Shown here one piece after another: positions 26,313-34,952 of a stretch of 64,000 nt of DNA. The notes below the pieces were generated by a model. It was not told where the DNA came from. It searched no databases and worked only from the letters and a program-made list of their open reading frames with translations. Made by a program: the position numbers and the translations under genes. Source of the stretch: W0P28-013 sp964570565 (GTDB taxonomy: Bacteria; Bacteroidota; Bacteroidia; Bacteroidales; Paludibacteraceae); assembly GCA_964570565.1 (NCBI GenBank), contig CAZMYT010000004.1, positions 204,124-268,123 of the forward strand. The letters run 5' to 3'. Position 1 is the first letter of the stretch. The number at the start of each line of letters is the position of its first letter.

Positions 26313-26342
26313 AAAGAGTTGAACAAATTTGCTCAACTCTTT
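26313..26342 (-). terminator. Terminator of nuclease copy 3
   Basis: AAAGAGTTGA pairs with TCAACTCTTT around a short loop, with A/T runs on either side. It is a near copy of the 24382-24411 hairpin. Confidence 0.8.
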
Positions 26343-26363
26343 AACAATTAATAAGATTTCTGC

Positions 26364-27878
26364 TTATTGGCAAGTGATATTTATGACTTGATTTACAACC
26401 CCACCTGCAATGGTTATTGTGGCATTACCATTACTTACTTTGGTCACCGTGAGTGAAACTCCTGCAGCAGCATCTTCTGGTGAAATAGTCGCCGGTGAAA
26501 CTGTTACAACGCCTGTATTGCTTGAGGCTACATTTACACTACTGGCTAAGTCTGAAATACGAACGTGTAGTGTTTTTGTGCCAGTACATGTTAACGCATT
26601 GGTTACTGTGGTACCTATAAGTACGAGTGGAGTAGAAGCAGGTGCTTGGGCTGATCCTGTAATAGTAAATGTTTCTTGTGTAGAATAACCTGTGCCAGTG
26701 CTATTAGTTGCAAATGCTTTGAAGTAATACGTTCCTTCAGGTAATGTACTAACATCAACACTAAAGGTTCCAGTGGTAGTGGCAGTAGTGGATGCCGCCA
26801 TTTTGGTACCAGAACCATTAGCAAATCCACTTGTGTTGCTATAATAAATACCATTTTCTGTAATTGTAGCAGGGTCTCCTAAAGATGTAATATTACCGCC
26901 AGCGCTACCTTCGCTATAAGTAGGTGTTGTTACCGTAGGAACAGAACCTGATGAGCAAGATGAACAACCAAAAGAACTTCCTGCAACAAAACCTGCTTCG
27001 AAAGAGCCACATAAACTACTCAAAGTGACGGTTGCATCTTTAGAGTTTCCCCAAAGATATTCTGCTAGGCAAGGGTAGTCGATGAAAGGGTTTCTATTAC
27101 CCTGTGTTGCTTGAATACCATTATTTCTGTCAATTTCTTTTTGCGAAACCGGGTCTTGGCGATGCCATTTCATAAGGAGGTTAATGCCATAAGTGGTTAA
27201 ACCATAGCCTCCAGATGATGTAAAGTCTTCTTTAAAAATTGCTTGTCCCTCAGTTGTAACAGTAAAAGTGCGACTTCCACCAGCATAACGCACGACCATA
27301 CCCATGTAGCCACGAGCGAAATCACCTTTATATTCGTCTATTGGTTCAAATACTGTACCTGTGTATCCTGCTACTTTGGCGGGATCATTCGGTCCTAATT
27401 TGCTACCATTACCAGAGGTATAAGTGGGTGATGTTACTTCTCCAAAAGGGTAGTTTGAACGTTTACCATTAACAATTTTATCAGTCGGTACGAGGTGGAA
27501 TAAATCGTTATATTCATCAGTACCTTCTGCACCAAACCAACTATTGGGTATAGAGTGTTCGCGGTTGTATACGTCACATTCATTTGAGCCAGTTCCCCCA
27601 TCTTGATCTGTTCCAAAAGTAAATTCACAATTTGAATACATGTCCCACACTTTTCCATTTGCTTTTTTATCAGTGGTTTGAAAAGCAGTCCATAGGCCAG
27701 TATAGGTTAAAGAACTGTGCCCTGTGCTACTGACTGTAGTTAAAGCATCAAATAAGGTTTTACCTGATTTGTTATCAAGACCTGAATAATAGGCAGATGT
27801 AACAGCGGACATCCCCATTGTATAGGCTAGTAGCAAAGCTGCCAGCATTATACGTTTAAACATAAGAAGTGATTTCAT
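26364..27878 (-). CDS. Secreted endonuclease I family nuclease with C-terminal Ig-like modules (copy 3)
   Basis: 504 residues from the ATG at 27878 (MKSLLMFK); the ATG at 27863 (MFKRIML) is equally possible, and both leave a complete signal peptide ending near MGMSAVTSA. The nuclease domain has REHSIPNSWFG, GDFARGYMGMVV, MKWHRQDPVS and GNRNPFIDYP. A Cys-containing linker (GCSSCSSGS) joins it to the FN3-like module (GNITSLGDPATITENGIYY) and to the terminal beta module (LHVRISDLASSVNVASSN to VNQVINITCQ). First of the three copies in transcription direction, with its own promoter at 27951-27981. Confidence 0.88.
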   Translation of the reverse strand: MKSLLMFKRIMLAALLLAYTMGMSAVTSAYYSGLDNKSGKTLFDALTTVSSTGHSSLTYTGLWTAFQTTDKKANGKVWDMYSNCEFTFGTDQDGGTGSNECDVYNREHSIPNSWFGAEGTDEYNDLFHLVPTDKIVNGKRSNYPFGEVTSPTYTSGNGSKLGPNDPAKVAGYTGTVFEPIDEYKGDFARGYMGMVVRYAGGSRTFTVTTEGQAIFKEDFTSSGGYGLTTYGINLLMKWHRQDPVSQKEIDRNNGIQATQGNRNPFIDYPCLAEYLWGNSKDATVTLSSLCGSFEAGFVAGSSFGCSSCSSGSVPTVTTPTYSEGSAGGNITSLGDPATITENGIYYSNTSGFANGSGTKMAASTTATTTGTFSVDVSTLPEGTYYFKAFATNSTGTGYSTQETFTITGSAQAPASTPLVLIGTTVTNALTCTGTKTLHVRISDLASSVNVASSNTGVVTVSPATISPEDAAAGVSLTVTKVSNGNATITIAGGVVNQVINITCQ

Positions 27879-27950
27879 TGTGTGATTTATTTTATTTATA
27901 ATAGAAATAAGTACTTTACTAGAGTTACTTTCGGAAAAGCAAAATTTTGG

Positions 27951-27981
27951 CAAAAATAGAACTATTTTTCATAAAAAACAA
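27951..27981 (-). promoter_or_regulatory. Candidate promoter of nuclease copy 3
   Basis: On the minus strand TTG (27979-27981), a 20-base spacer, then TATTTTTG (27951-27958). The leader is about 70 bases. Confidence 0.5.
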
Positions 27982-28055
27982 GAAAAATGTGTTAATTATT
28001 TGTTGGTTTGGTCTATTTTTGTACAAATGGTAAGTTTTGGTGTGCTTTATGAATA

Positions 28056-28086
28056 ATGAAAGCCCAATGTATCATTGGGCTTTCAT
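28056..28086 (-). terminator. Terminator of recQ
   Basis: A perfect 14-bp stem, ATGAAAGCCCAATG (28056-28069) with CATTGGGCTTTCAT (28073-28086), has a 3-base loop. The tail is not a strict T-run, so efficiency is uncertain. Confidence 0.7.
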
Positions 28087-28112
28087 GAGTAAGATATGGT
28101 GAACGGTAAAAA

Positions 28113-30299
28113 TTAATTTCCCATTTCAGATAGGAATTTTACGCGAACTAAGCGAATTTCAATTTCGGAGTATTCATCTTCTCCCAAATCACGTAGGGCA
28201 TCACTGATATTATCCGTTTGTGCTTGATTTTTGAAGTATTCAAATATTTCTTCTAAATGTTCTTCGTCCATTATTTCATTTAAGAAATAATCGATATTGA
28301 TTTTGGTACCTGAATAAACAATCGTATCTATTTCGTCTAATAATTCGTTAAAATCGAGACCTTTCGATTCGGCTAAGTCATCAAGTGCCACTTGGCGGTC
28401 GATGGCTTGTATGATTTCGATTTTTAGTTTTGACTTATTAGCCACTGTACGTACACGTAAATCTTCAGGACGCTCGATTTCATTTTCACGAACGTGAGTA
28501 CGTATTAAATCAACAAATTCTTGACCATAACGTTTCGCTTTACCAGTACCAACACCAGGAATATTTTGAAGTTCTTCAATGGTAATAGGGTAGGTCGTAG
28601 CCATGGCTTCTAACGAAGGATCTTGGAATATAACAAATGGAGGTAACTCCATGTGTTTCGACATCTTTTTACGTAAATCCTTGAGCATGGTGAATAAAGC
28701 TGGATCCATTGCCCCAGAACCACCGCCACGTTGTGGAGTTTCTTCCACTTCATCGTTGAATTCATTATCTTTGGAGATAGGAAATGGGGTCGGATTTTTT
28801 AAATAGGCCTGACCAGCTTTGGTAATTTTTAATACACCGTAATTTTCTATTTCTTTAGCAATGTAACCATTAATCATGGCTTGGCGAATGACCGCACCTA
28901 AAAGGGCGCCTTCTTCACCTGTAACGGAACCAAACATTTCTAACTCTTCGAGGTGATACGACTTGATTTCAGCGGTTTCTTTACCGTTGAGAATGTCGAT
29001 GATAACTTCGGCTTTGAATTTTTCTTTGCCTGCTACCATCGTTTCTAATACTGCACATAATAAATCTTGAGCTTCCACTTGTTTTTTAGGGTTGAGACAG
29101 TTATCACAATTACCGCAGTTGTCCTCAGTGTATTCCTCGCCGAAATAATGCAAAAGCAATTTGCGTCGACAAATAGACGATTCGGCATAAGCGGCCGTTT
29201 CTATTAAAAGTTGTTTGCCGATTTCCTGTTCGGCTACAGGTTTACCTTGCATAAATTTTTCCAACTTTTGCAAGTCTTTGTTATTGTAAAAGGCGATACA
29301 TAAACCTTCACCACCGTCGCGTCCAGCACGTCCAGTTTCTTGGTAATAGCCCTCCAAACTTTTGGGAATATCGTAATGAATAACGTAGCGCACATCAGGT
29401 TTGTCAATTCCCATGCCAAAAGCAATGGTAGCAACTATAACTTCTACCTTTTCCATCAAGAATTTGTCTTGATTTTCGGACCGAATAGCCGAATCCATAC
29501 CAGCGTGATAAGCTAATGCCGAAATACCGTTCAATTGTAGAGCTTCTGTAATTTCTTCTACCTTTTTACGGCTAAGACAATAGATAATACCTGATTTGCC
29601 TGCCTGTGATTTTACGAATTTGATTAACTCTTTATCAATATTGTTGTTTTTAGGACGTACTTCGTAATAAAGATTTGGACGATTAAACGACGATTTAAAC
29701 ACCGATGCATTAGTCATGCCCAATGTTTTTTGAATATCGTGTTGTACTTTTGGGGTAGCAGTAGCGGTAAGTGCTATCACAGGAGCTTTGCCTATTTCAT
29801 TGATAATAGGTCGTATACGTCGATATTCAGGACGAAAATCATGTCCCCATTCTGAAATACAATGTGCTTCGTCTACGGCATAAAAAGAAATTTTGATAGT
29901 GCGTAAGAACGCCACATTTTCTTCTTTTGTAAGCGATTCAGGAGCAACGTACAACAATTTCGTTTTATTGCGTCGTAAATCAGCTTTTACTTCTTCAATA
30001 GCAGCTTTGTTGAGCGATGAATTTAAGAAATGAGCCACACCATCTTCTTCGCTGAAGTTACGCATAGCATCTACTTGATTTTTCATCAAAGCGATGAGGG
30101 GCGAAATAACAATGGCAGTTCCTTCCATCATCAAGGACGGAAGTTGGTAGCACAACGATTTGCCACCTCCTGTAGGCATTAATACAAATGTATCTTTGCC
30201 GTCCAAAACGTTTTGAATAATGGCCTCTTGATTCCCTTTAAAGGTATCAAAGCCAAATTTTTTCTTTAATTCTTCGGTTAAAACCGATTGTTTTGCCAT
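28113..30299 (-). CDS. recQ: ATP-dependent DNA helicase RecQ
   Basis: 3'-5' DNA helicase of recombination and repair, 728 residues. Helicase motifs: Walker A MPTGGGKSLCYQLP (42-49 core), the aromatic-rich DEAHCISEWGHDFR and motif VI QETGRAGRDG. The RecQ-Ct region has the four-Cys zinc site (SICRR and CGNCDNC). An HRDC domain lies at about 535-610 (FVIFQDPSLEAMA, IPGVGTGKAKRYG), followed by an acidic C-terminal extension of about 110 residues that is usual in Bacteroidota RecQ. The promoter on the minus strand at 30459-30491 predicts a leader of about 150 bases. Confidence 0.96.
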   Translation of the reverse strand: MAKQSVLTEELKKKFGFDTFKGNQEAIIQNVLDGKDTFVLMPTGGGKSLCYQLPSLMMEGTAIVISPLIALMKNQVDAMRNFSEEDGVAHFLNSSLNKAAIEEVKADLRRNKTKLLYVAPESLTKEENVAFLRTIKISFYAVDEAHCISEWGHDFRPEYRRIRPIINEIGKAPVIALTATATPKVQHDIQKTLGMTNASVFKSSFNRPNLYYEVRPKNNNIDKELIKFVKSQAGKSGIIYCLSRKKVEEITEALQLNGISALAYHAGMDSAIRSENQDKFLMEKVEVIVATIAFGMGIDKPDVRYVIHYDIPKSLEGYYQETGRAGRDGGEGLCIAFYNNKDLQKLEKFMQGKPVAEQEIGKQLLIETAAYAESSICRRKLLLHYFGEEYTEDNCGNCDNCLNPKKQVEAQDLLCAVLETMVAGKEKFKAEVIIDILNGKETAEIKSYHLEELEMFGSVTGEEGALLGAVIRQAMINGYIAKEIENYGVLKITKAGQAYLKNPTPFPISKDNEFNDEVEETPQRGGGSGAMDPALFTMLKDLRKKMSKHMELPPFVIFQDPSLEAMATTYPITIEELQNIPGVGTGKAKRYGQEFVDLIRTHVRENEIERPEDLRVRTVANKSKLKIEIIQAIDRQVALDDLAESKGLDFNELLDEIDTIVYSGTKINIDYFLNEIMDEEHLEEIFEYFKNQAQTDNISDALRDLGEDEYSEIEIRLVRVKFLSEMGN

Positions 30300-30383
30300 T
30301 AAATATCCTCTGATTAATGAAAAAATGTCACAATAAAGCGGTCTGTTTTAAAGCAGATGTCTGGTTTTATTTTGGTGTATGAT

Positions 30384-30414
30384 TTTGATTATAAATCAAT
30401 TGCCTCTATCTTTG
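30384..30414 (+). promoter_or_regulatory. Orphan consensus promoter, no ORF directly behind it
   Basis: TTTG at 30384-30387, a 19-base spacer, then TATCTTTG at 30407-30414. No open frame of note follows until the helicase gene at 30710. It could give a long leader or a small RNA; the predicted transcript begins with a GCCATT-TTG-AATGGC hairpin. The rest of the 30300-30709 gap holds only the recQ promoter and the helicase -7 element. Confidence 0.45.
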
Positions 30415-30458
30415 AGAGGTCTTATAGCGGCCATTTTGAATGGCGATGAATCATTAAA

Positions 30459-30491
30459 CAAATTTAAGTACAAAATTCTGATATATCCAAA
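30459..30491 (-). promoter_or_regulatory. Promoter of recQ
   Basis: On the minus strand TTTG (30488-30491), a 21-base spacer, then TAAATTTG (30459-30466). Confidence 0.55.
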
Positions 30492-30697
30492 TGTTTTTGC
30501 ATAAAAATAATATAAATTCTCTAATTTAGGATGTATTTATGAAATTATCGGTGATAGATGTTGCAGGATAATACGCTATACTGTTAAGGCTTAATACTTT
30601 AATTTATAATTATTTAGAATCTAAAGAGAAATTATCTTTTCTAACTCAATCGAATTTATTTTTAGGGCTTCATAGTGGAAAGCCTCTGAAAATGTAG

Positions 30698-30705
30698 TAC
30701 TTTTG
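30698..30705 (+). promoter_or_regulatory. -7 element directly abutting the helicase ATG
   Basis: TACTTTTG ends only 4 bases before the ATG at 30710. With the usual spacing, transcription would start at or next to the A of the start codon, so the mRNA would be leaderless or nearly so. A clear -33 element is not seen. Confidence 0.5.
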
Positions 30706-30709
30706 CAGC

Positions 30710-32020
30710 ATGAATACTTCTTTACAAGATACGAGTCAATTATTGGCTAAATTGGGCGTTACCACGCTCAATCCCATGCAAAAGCATGCTATTGCTGCCA
30801 TACAAGAAAAGCCAGAAGTGGTGCTACTTTCTCCCACAGGAACAGGTAAAACGCTCGCTTTTATGGTGCCAATTATCGAACAGATTAATCCTGATTTAGC
30901 CCAAATACAAGCGTTAATATTAGTGCCAAGTCGCGAATTGGCTCAACAAATTGAGCAAGTTGTGCGTGCCTTAGGTGCTGGTTTTAAAGCAAATGCCATA
31001 TATGGAGGACGCGCAGGTTATCAGGATAAGTTGGACTTAAAACATCCTCCAGCATTACTTATTGGTACGCCAGGACGTGTGGCCGACCATTTGCGCCGTG
31101 GTAGTTTTAATACGGATGCTATTCAAACTATCGTACTCGATGAATTTGATAAATCGCTGGAAATTGGTTTTGAAAAAGACATGGCTGAAATCATTAATGC
31201 GTTGCCTAAAGTCAAAAAACGTATCTTAACTTCAGCTACCACCAAAACCGAATTGCCAGGATTTTTACGGATGAAACAGCCCTTGATTCTTGATTATTTG
31301 TGGCAGGGCAATAAGCATTTACGTATGCGTAGCGTGATGGCTACTTCGTTCGATACGCGCGAAACGTTAGCTAAATTATTGGTTCACTTGGGCAATCAGC
31401 CAGGTATTATTTTTTGTAATTTCAAAGAATCGATACGCGATGTGAGTGAAACGCTCACTCGAAAGGGAATTGAACATGGTTGCTTTTCGAGTAATATGGA
31501 TCAGAATGAACGCGAAAAGGTGTTGGTAAAATTTCGCAATGGCACGTTGCAATTGATTGTGGCTTCCGATTTGGCAGCGCGTGGATTAGATATTCCAGAG
31601 CTACGGTTTATTATTCATTTTGAATTGCCTAATACGGAGACTGATTTTACACATCGAAATGGTAGAACAGCTCGTATGAATAGCGACGGTACGGCGTATA
31701 TTATCATTGCTCGCAATCAACCATTACGCGAGTATTTGCCTGAGTTGAAAGAGGAAAAATTAGCAGACAATAAACAACTTCAAAAGTCGAAGATAAAAAC
31801 GCTTTACATAGCGGGCGGTCGTCGCGATAAAATATCCAAAGCTGATATCGCTGGTTTATTCTTAAAGCAAGGACAGTTGAACGCCACGGAACTAGGTCGC
31901 ATCGAAGTTAAACAGGATTGCGCTTATGTGGCTGTGCCGGCTTCTAAAACGGGTAAACTCGTCGATTTACTCAATAATAGTAAGCTGAAGACGAAACGTG
32001 TTCGCATCAGTGAATTATAA
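30710..32020 (+). CDS. DEAD-box RNA helicase, DbpA-like
   Basis: 436 residues. The helicase core has a Q motif (TLNPMQKHAI), SPTGTGKT, VPSRELAQQ, GTPGRV, a DEFD variant of the DEAD box, SATT, and HRNGRTARM as motif VI. The last 75 residues (KTLYIAGGRRDKISKADIAG to VAVPASKTG) look like the DbpA RNA-binding domain, which in E. coli targets helix 92 of 23S rRNA during 50S assembly. The DEFD variant keeps both catalytic acids in place. Its -7 element abuts the start codon. A bidirectional terminator follows the stop. Confidence 0.9.
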   Translation: MNTSLQDTSQLLAKLGVTTLNPMQKHAIAAIQEKPEVVLLSPTGTGKTLAFMVPIIEQINPDLAQIQALILVPSRELAQQIEQVVRALGAGFKANAIYGGRAGYQDKLDLKHPPALLIGTPGRVADHLRRGSFNTDAIQTIVLDEFDKSLEIGFEKDMAEIINALPKVKKRILTSATTKTELPGFLRMKQPLILDYLWQGNKHLRMRSVMATSFDTRETLAKLLVHLGNQPGIIFCNFKESIRDVSETLTRKGIEHGCFSSNMDQNEREKVLVKFRNGTLQLIVASDLAARGLDIPELRFIIHFELPNTETDFTHRNGRTARMNSDGTAYIIIARNQPLREYLPELKEEKLADNKQLQKSKIKTLYIAGGRRDKISKADIAGLFLKQGQLNATELGRIEVKQDCAYVAVPASKTGKLVDLLNNSKLKTKRVRISEL

Positions 32021-32023
32021 CAA

Positions 32024-32061
32024 AACGACGCCCGATTTATCAAAGTAAATCGGGCGTTGTT
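32024..32061. terminator. Bidirectional terminator
   Basis: A 16-bp stem (32024-32039 with 32046-32061, one G-T pair) has core CGCCCGATTTA. It separates the helicase gene from the converging NlpC/P60 gene. Confidence 0.88.
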
Positions 32062-32063
32062 GT

Positions 32064-32813
32064 TTAACGGGTTATCGTGAGGTCTTGTCCGATGCGAATA
32101 TTATTCGACGATAAATTATTGAGTTCTTTCAACGTATCCACCGAAATATTGTATCGACGTGCCAGCGAATAGAGTGTATCTCCTTTTTGTACGGAGTGTA
32201 TAATGGGAGTTTGTGGTTCAGGAACCGCTTCTGGAGTTGGTTCCAATGCCAAAGGTGTAGGTGCAGTAATGGTATTCAACGAAAAATCGGTATTGTTAAA
32301 AACGCGTGAAGCGCCCACTAAACGGTTGTTATAATAAGGTTCACGACTATGACTGATAACGATGCCACTACTGGTAGAAGCGTGTAAAAAGTCAAACGCA
32401 CCATTTTTTAAGCTATCACTTACCACAATTCCTACGTGACCGATGCTGCCATTGCGTCGGTGACCTTCAAAATAGACCAAGTCGCCTTTACGTATGGAAT
32501 CAATGGGTATATACATGGTTGCTTTGTATTGTGCCGTGGCAGAATGTGGCAAATTGAATCCAAATTGTTTCAACAAATACGACGTAAATCCAGAGCAATC
32601 AAATCGAGTTGGTCCTGTTCCACCATATTTATAAGGCTGACCAATAAATGTTTTACCAAATGTTACAATAGAGTCGACCGAAATGCCATAGGGGAGTGGT
32701 TTTAATAAAAATGAACTCGATACAATCGAATCTTCATTGATAGTAGTAGCCTTTAACGCGACAGTGGTGCTTATTAAGCAAAATCCAAATGTTATTTTTT
32801 TTATAAAATTCAT
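32064..32813 (-). CDS. Secreted NlpC/P60 peptidase with C-terminal LysM
   Basis: Probable peptidoglycan gamma-D-glutamyl endopeptidase, 249 residues from the ATG at 32813 (MNFIKKITFGF), after a signal peptide. The NlpC/P60 domain (about 50-180) carries the catalytic Cys in YGGTGPTRFDCSGF and the His in GHVGIVVS, with a later His in DFLHASTSSG. A proline-rich linker leads to one LysM domain (about 205-249, VQKGDTLYSLARRYNIS) that binds the wall. The start lies 2 bases past the maf stop, so it is the last gene of a six-gene operon. The order (catalytic first, LysM last) is the reverse of many LysM-NlpC enzymes. Confidence 0.92.
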   Translation of the reverse strand: MNFIKKITFGFCLISTTVALKATTINEDSIVSSSFLLKPLPYGISVDSIVTFGKTFIGQPYKYGGTGPTRFDCSGFTSYLLKQFGFNLPHSATAQYKATMYIPIDSIRKGDLVYFEGHRRNGSIGHVGIVVSDSLKNGAFDFLHASTSSGIVISHSREPYYNNRLVGASRVFNNTDFSLNTITAPTPLALEPTPEAVPEPQTPIIHSVQKGDTLYSLARRYNISVDTLKELNNLSSNNIRIGQDLTITR

Positions 32814-32815
32814 TC

Positions 32816-33394
32816 TTACCAATTTTTTAATAGTGTGTACAGTCGTTGTACGGGCAATCCCATGACATTGTAAAAGGAGCCATCAATGCGTTCAACGCCA
32901 ATATATCCAATCCATTCTTGTACGCCATAACTACCAGCTTTATCCATCGGTCGGTATTTCTCGATGTAATAGTTAATTTCATCGTCCGAGAATGAGGCAA
33001 ACGTCACTTTTGAAATGGCTGCAAATGTCTCTTGTCGTTCAGTGGTCGTAACACACACGCCAGTAATGACGTCATGTGTTTTGCCTGAAAGTGCTCGTAA
33101 CATCTTTTTAGCATCCGCTTCGTCTTTGGGTTTTCCGTATACAATGCCATCGAGCCATACAATCGTGTCGGCTGTAATAAGCATGTCTTGTGGCGTCAGT
33201 GTGTTCCGGTAAGCGTCTGCTTTTTGTTGTGCCAAAAACATCGGAATTTCTTCACCTTGCAATGTGGCAGGGTAGTTTTCTTCTAATCCGTCAATCACTT
33301 TTACGGTAAAATTCACATCTAATCCATGCAGTAATTCCTGACGGCGTGGCGATTGTGAACCAAGAATGATGTTGTATGGCAAATTATTCAACAT
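32816..33394 (-). CDS. maf: Maf family nucleotide pyrophosphatase
   Basis: House-cleaning hydrolase of non-canonical NTPs (dTTP/UTP or modified pyrimidine type). 192 residues with the N-terminal LGSQSPRRQELL signature, the catalytic-region ADTIVWLDG, KPKDEADAKKMLRALSGKTH and DKAGSYGVQ. It sits between the prenyltransferase and NlpC/P60 genes with gaps of 12 and 2 bases, so it is part of the same operon. The YhdE/YceF subgroup is not assigned. Confidence 0.94.
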   Translation of the reverse strand: MLNNLPYNIILGSQSPRRQELLHGLDVNFTVKVIDGLEENYPATLQGEEIPMFLAQQKADAYRNTLTPQDMLITADTIVWLDGIVYGKPKDEADAKKMLRALSGKTHDVITGVCVTTTERQETFAAISKVTFASFSDDEINYYIEKYRPMDKAGSYGVQEWIGYIGVERIDGSFYNVMGLPVQRLYTLLKNW

Positions 33395-33406
33395 AACCAG
33401 TTGTGA

Positions 33407-34387
33407 TTAAAGTACTTGAAATAACCCCAAAAACACTAATCCATAGGCTTTGGCTAGTAAATAATAATACACCAAGCTGTATAAAACGCCAAAAACCATA
33501 ATGAATTTAGCGAGTGTAGCAGCGTGTTGTAAAGCTTGGCAATTTTTACTCCACAATAAGACTAACAAACAGATGCTAGGTGCTACAATACCGAATAGAA
33601 AATAACGTATCGTAATCGAACCATCATTTGGCAGGTGGAAGTAGGTGATAATTAACCATCCTAAAGCCGTAACCGATAATACAATGAGCGCACTCACAAT
33701 CCATTTTGTCCATGTGGTGCCACATACAATAGGAATCGTGCGACATTCCATTTCACGATCGCCATATTCATCTTGCATATCTTTAATGATTTCGCGAATC
33801 AAGGTCCAAATAAACGCAAAGGCAGTAAATCCCGCAATCCAGATATAGAGTGTGCGTATCACCGGTGTTTCTTGAATCAAATCGCCATAATTTTGAGAGA
33901 GCAGAGTGCTTTCTACAATCACAGGCAACAGCGGAACCAAAGCGGCTGAAAGGGCAATGATAAGGTTACCAATAATAAATTGACGTTTGTACGACGCAGA
34001 ATAAAACCACAACATACCTGGTACCACCACAAAAATTAGGCCTAAAGTCGTATTGCGTAACATCACCGCAACGACTAAACCAATCAAAACCCCTAAGCCA
34101 GTCAAAACTTGATATAAGCGCATGGCGGTTGGTTTTTCTATAATCGTGCCAATCAATACGCGGTCAGGACGATTGATGCGGTCTATTTTTAAATCGAAGT
34201 AATCATTGATTACATAACCGCCAGCGGCAATGAGAACCGTTGCCAAAATCACACACAACAGCATCCACAATGGTGTGAGCGTGTAGAGGTTGAACATGGC
34301 TAATGTGGGCATTATAATGGCTTTGGCCATTAATAACTGTATGGCAATGATAAACAGTAAATTTTTGTAACGAATGAGTTTGTGCAT
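33407..34387 (-). CDS. UbiA family prenyltransferase (GGGP synthase-like type)
   Basis: Integral membrane prenyltransferase of 326 residues with about nine hydrophobic helices. The first prenyl-diphosphate motif is NDYFDLKIDR (61-70); the second lies in IKDMQDEYGDRE. In Bacteroidota this clade is usually annotated as geranylgeranylglycerol-phosphate geranylgeranyltransferase-like; the acceptor is not known, and menaquinone (MenA) or a novel lipid are alternatives. It is embedded between kdsC and maf in the envelope-related operon. Confidence 0.85.
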   Translation of the reverse strand: MHKLIRYKNLLFIIAIQLLMAKAIIMPTLAMFNLYTLTPLWMLLCVILATVLIAAGGYVINDYFDLKIDRINRPDRVLIGTIIEKPTAMRLYQVLTGLGVLIGLVVAVMLRNTTLGLIFVVVPGMLWFYSASYKRQFIIGNLIIALSAALVPLLPVIVESTLLSQNYGDLIQETPVIRTLYIWIAGFTAFAFIWTLIREIIKDMQDEYGDREMECRTIPIVCGTTWTKWIVSALIVLSVTALGWLIITYFHLPNDGSITIRYFLFGIVAPSICLLVLLWSKNCQALQHAATLAKFIMVFGVLYSLVYYYLLAKAYGLVFLGLFQVL

Positions 34388-34425
34388 AAGTCTTTGTATA
34401 ATAATGAATTGTATGTTGTGTTAGT

Positions 34426-34947
34426 TTACCAGCCAAACGCTTCTTGACCGTTCATCCAATGTCCTTGAGCTTTCAACACTTGTTCTATCACATCGCGTCC
34501 GCAGCCGTGGCCACCATTTTTGTCGCTCACATAACACGAAATAGCCTTGATTTCTGGTGCTGCATCGGCAGGGCAAACGGGTAAACCAGCCAGTTTCATC
34601 ACTTCGTAATCTGGAATATCATCGCCCATGTACATCACTTCTTCAGCTTTTAGATTGTGCTTGGCGAGGAAATCATTAAAATCGGTCACTTTATAATGTG
34701 AAGCCAAATAAATATCTTGAACGCCCAAATCGGTGAAACGTACACGTATTGCTTCTGTTTTTCCGCCTGTGATGATGGCAATAGGATACCCTTTTTTTAC
34801 GGCTAAATGTAGCGCGTAACCATCTTTTATATTAATCATGCGCATCGGTTCGCCATTAGTGGCTAAAGGAATGCAGGTGGCGGATAAAACGCCATCTACA
34901 TCAAAAGCAAAGGCTTTGACTTGGGTTAAAGCTTGTTTAAAGTTCAT
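34426..34947 (-). CDS. kdsC: KdsC-like HAD phosphatase (KDO-8-phosphate phosphatase)
   Basis: HAD-superfamily C0 phosphatase of 173 residues that yields KDO for lipopolysaccharide. Motif I is FDVDGVL (Asp16 and Asp18), motif II the Thr of IITGG, motif III a Lys in YKVTDFNDF, and motif IV MGDDIPD. The C-terminal GGHGCGRDVIE resembles the tail that closes the neighbouring active site in KdsC tetramers. It lies 5 bases after the DUF2520 gene and 38 before the prenyltransferase gene. Confidence 0.9.
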   Translation of the reverse strand: MNFKQALTQVKAFAFDVDGVLSATCIPLATNGEPMRMINIKDGYALHLAVKKGYPIAIITGGKTEAIRVRFTDLGVQDIYLASHYKVTDFNDFLAKHNLKAEEVMYMGDDIPDYEVMKLAGLPVCPADAAPEIKAISCYVSDKNGGHGCGRDVIEQVLKAQGHWMNGQEAFGW

Positions 34948-34952
34948 AGGTA

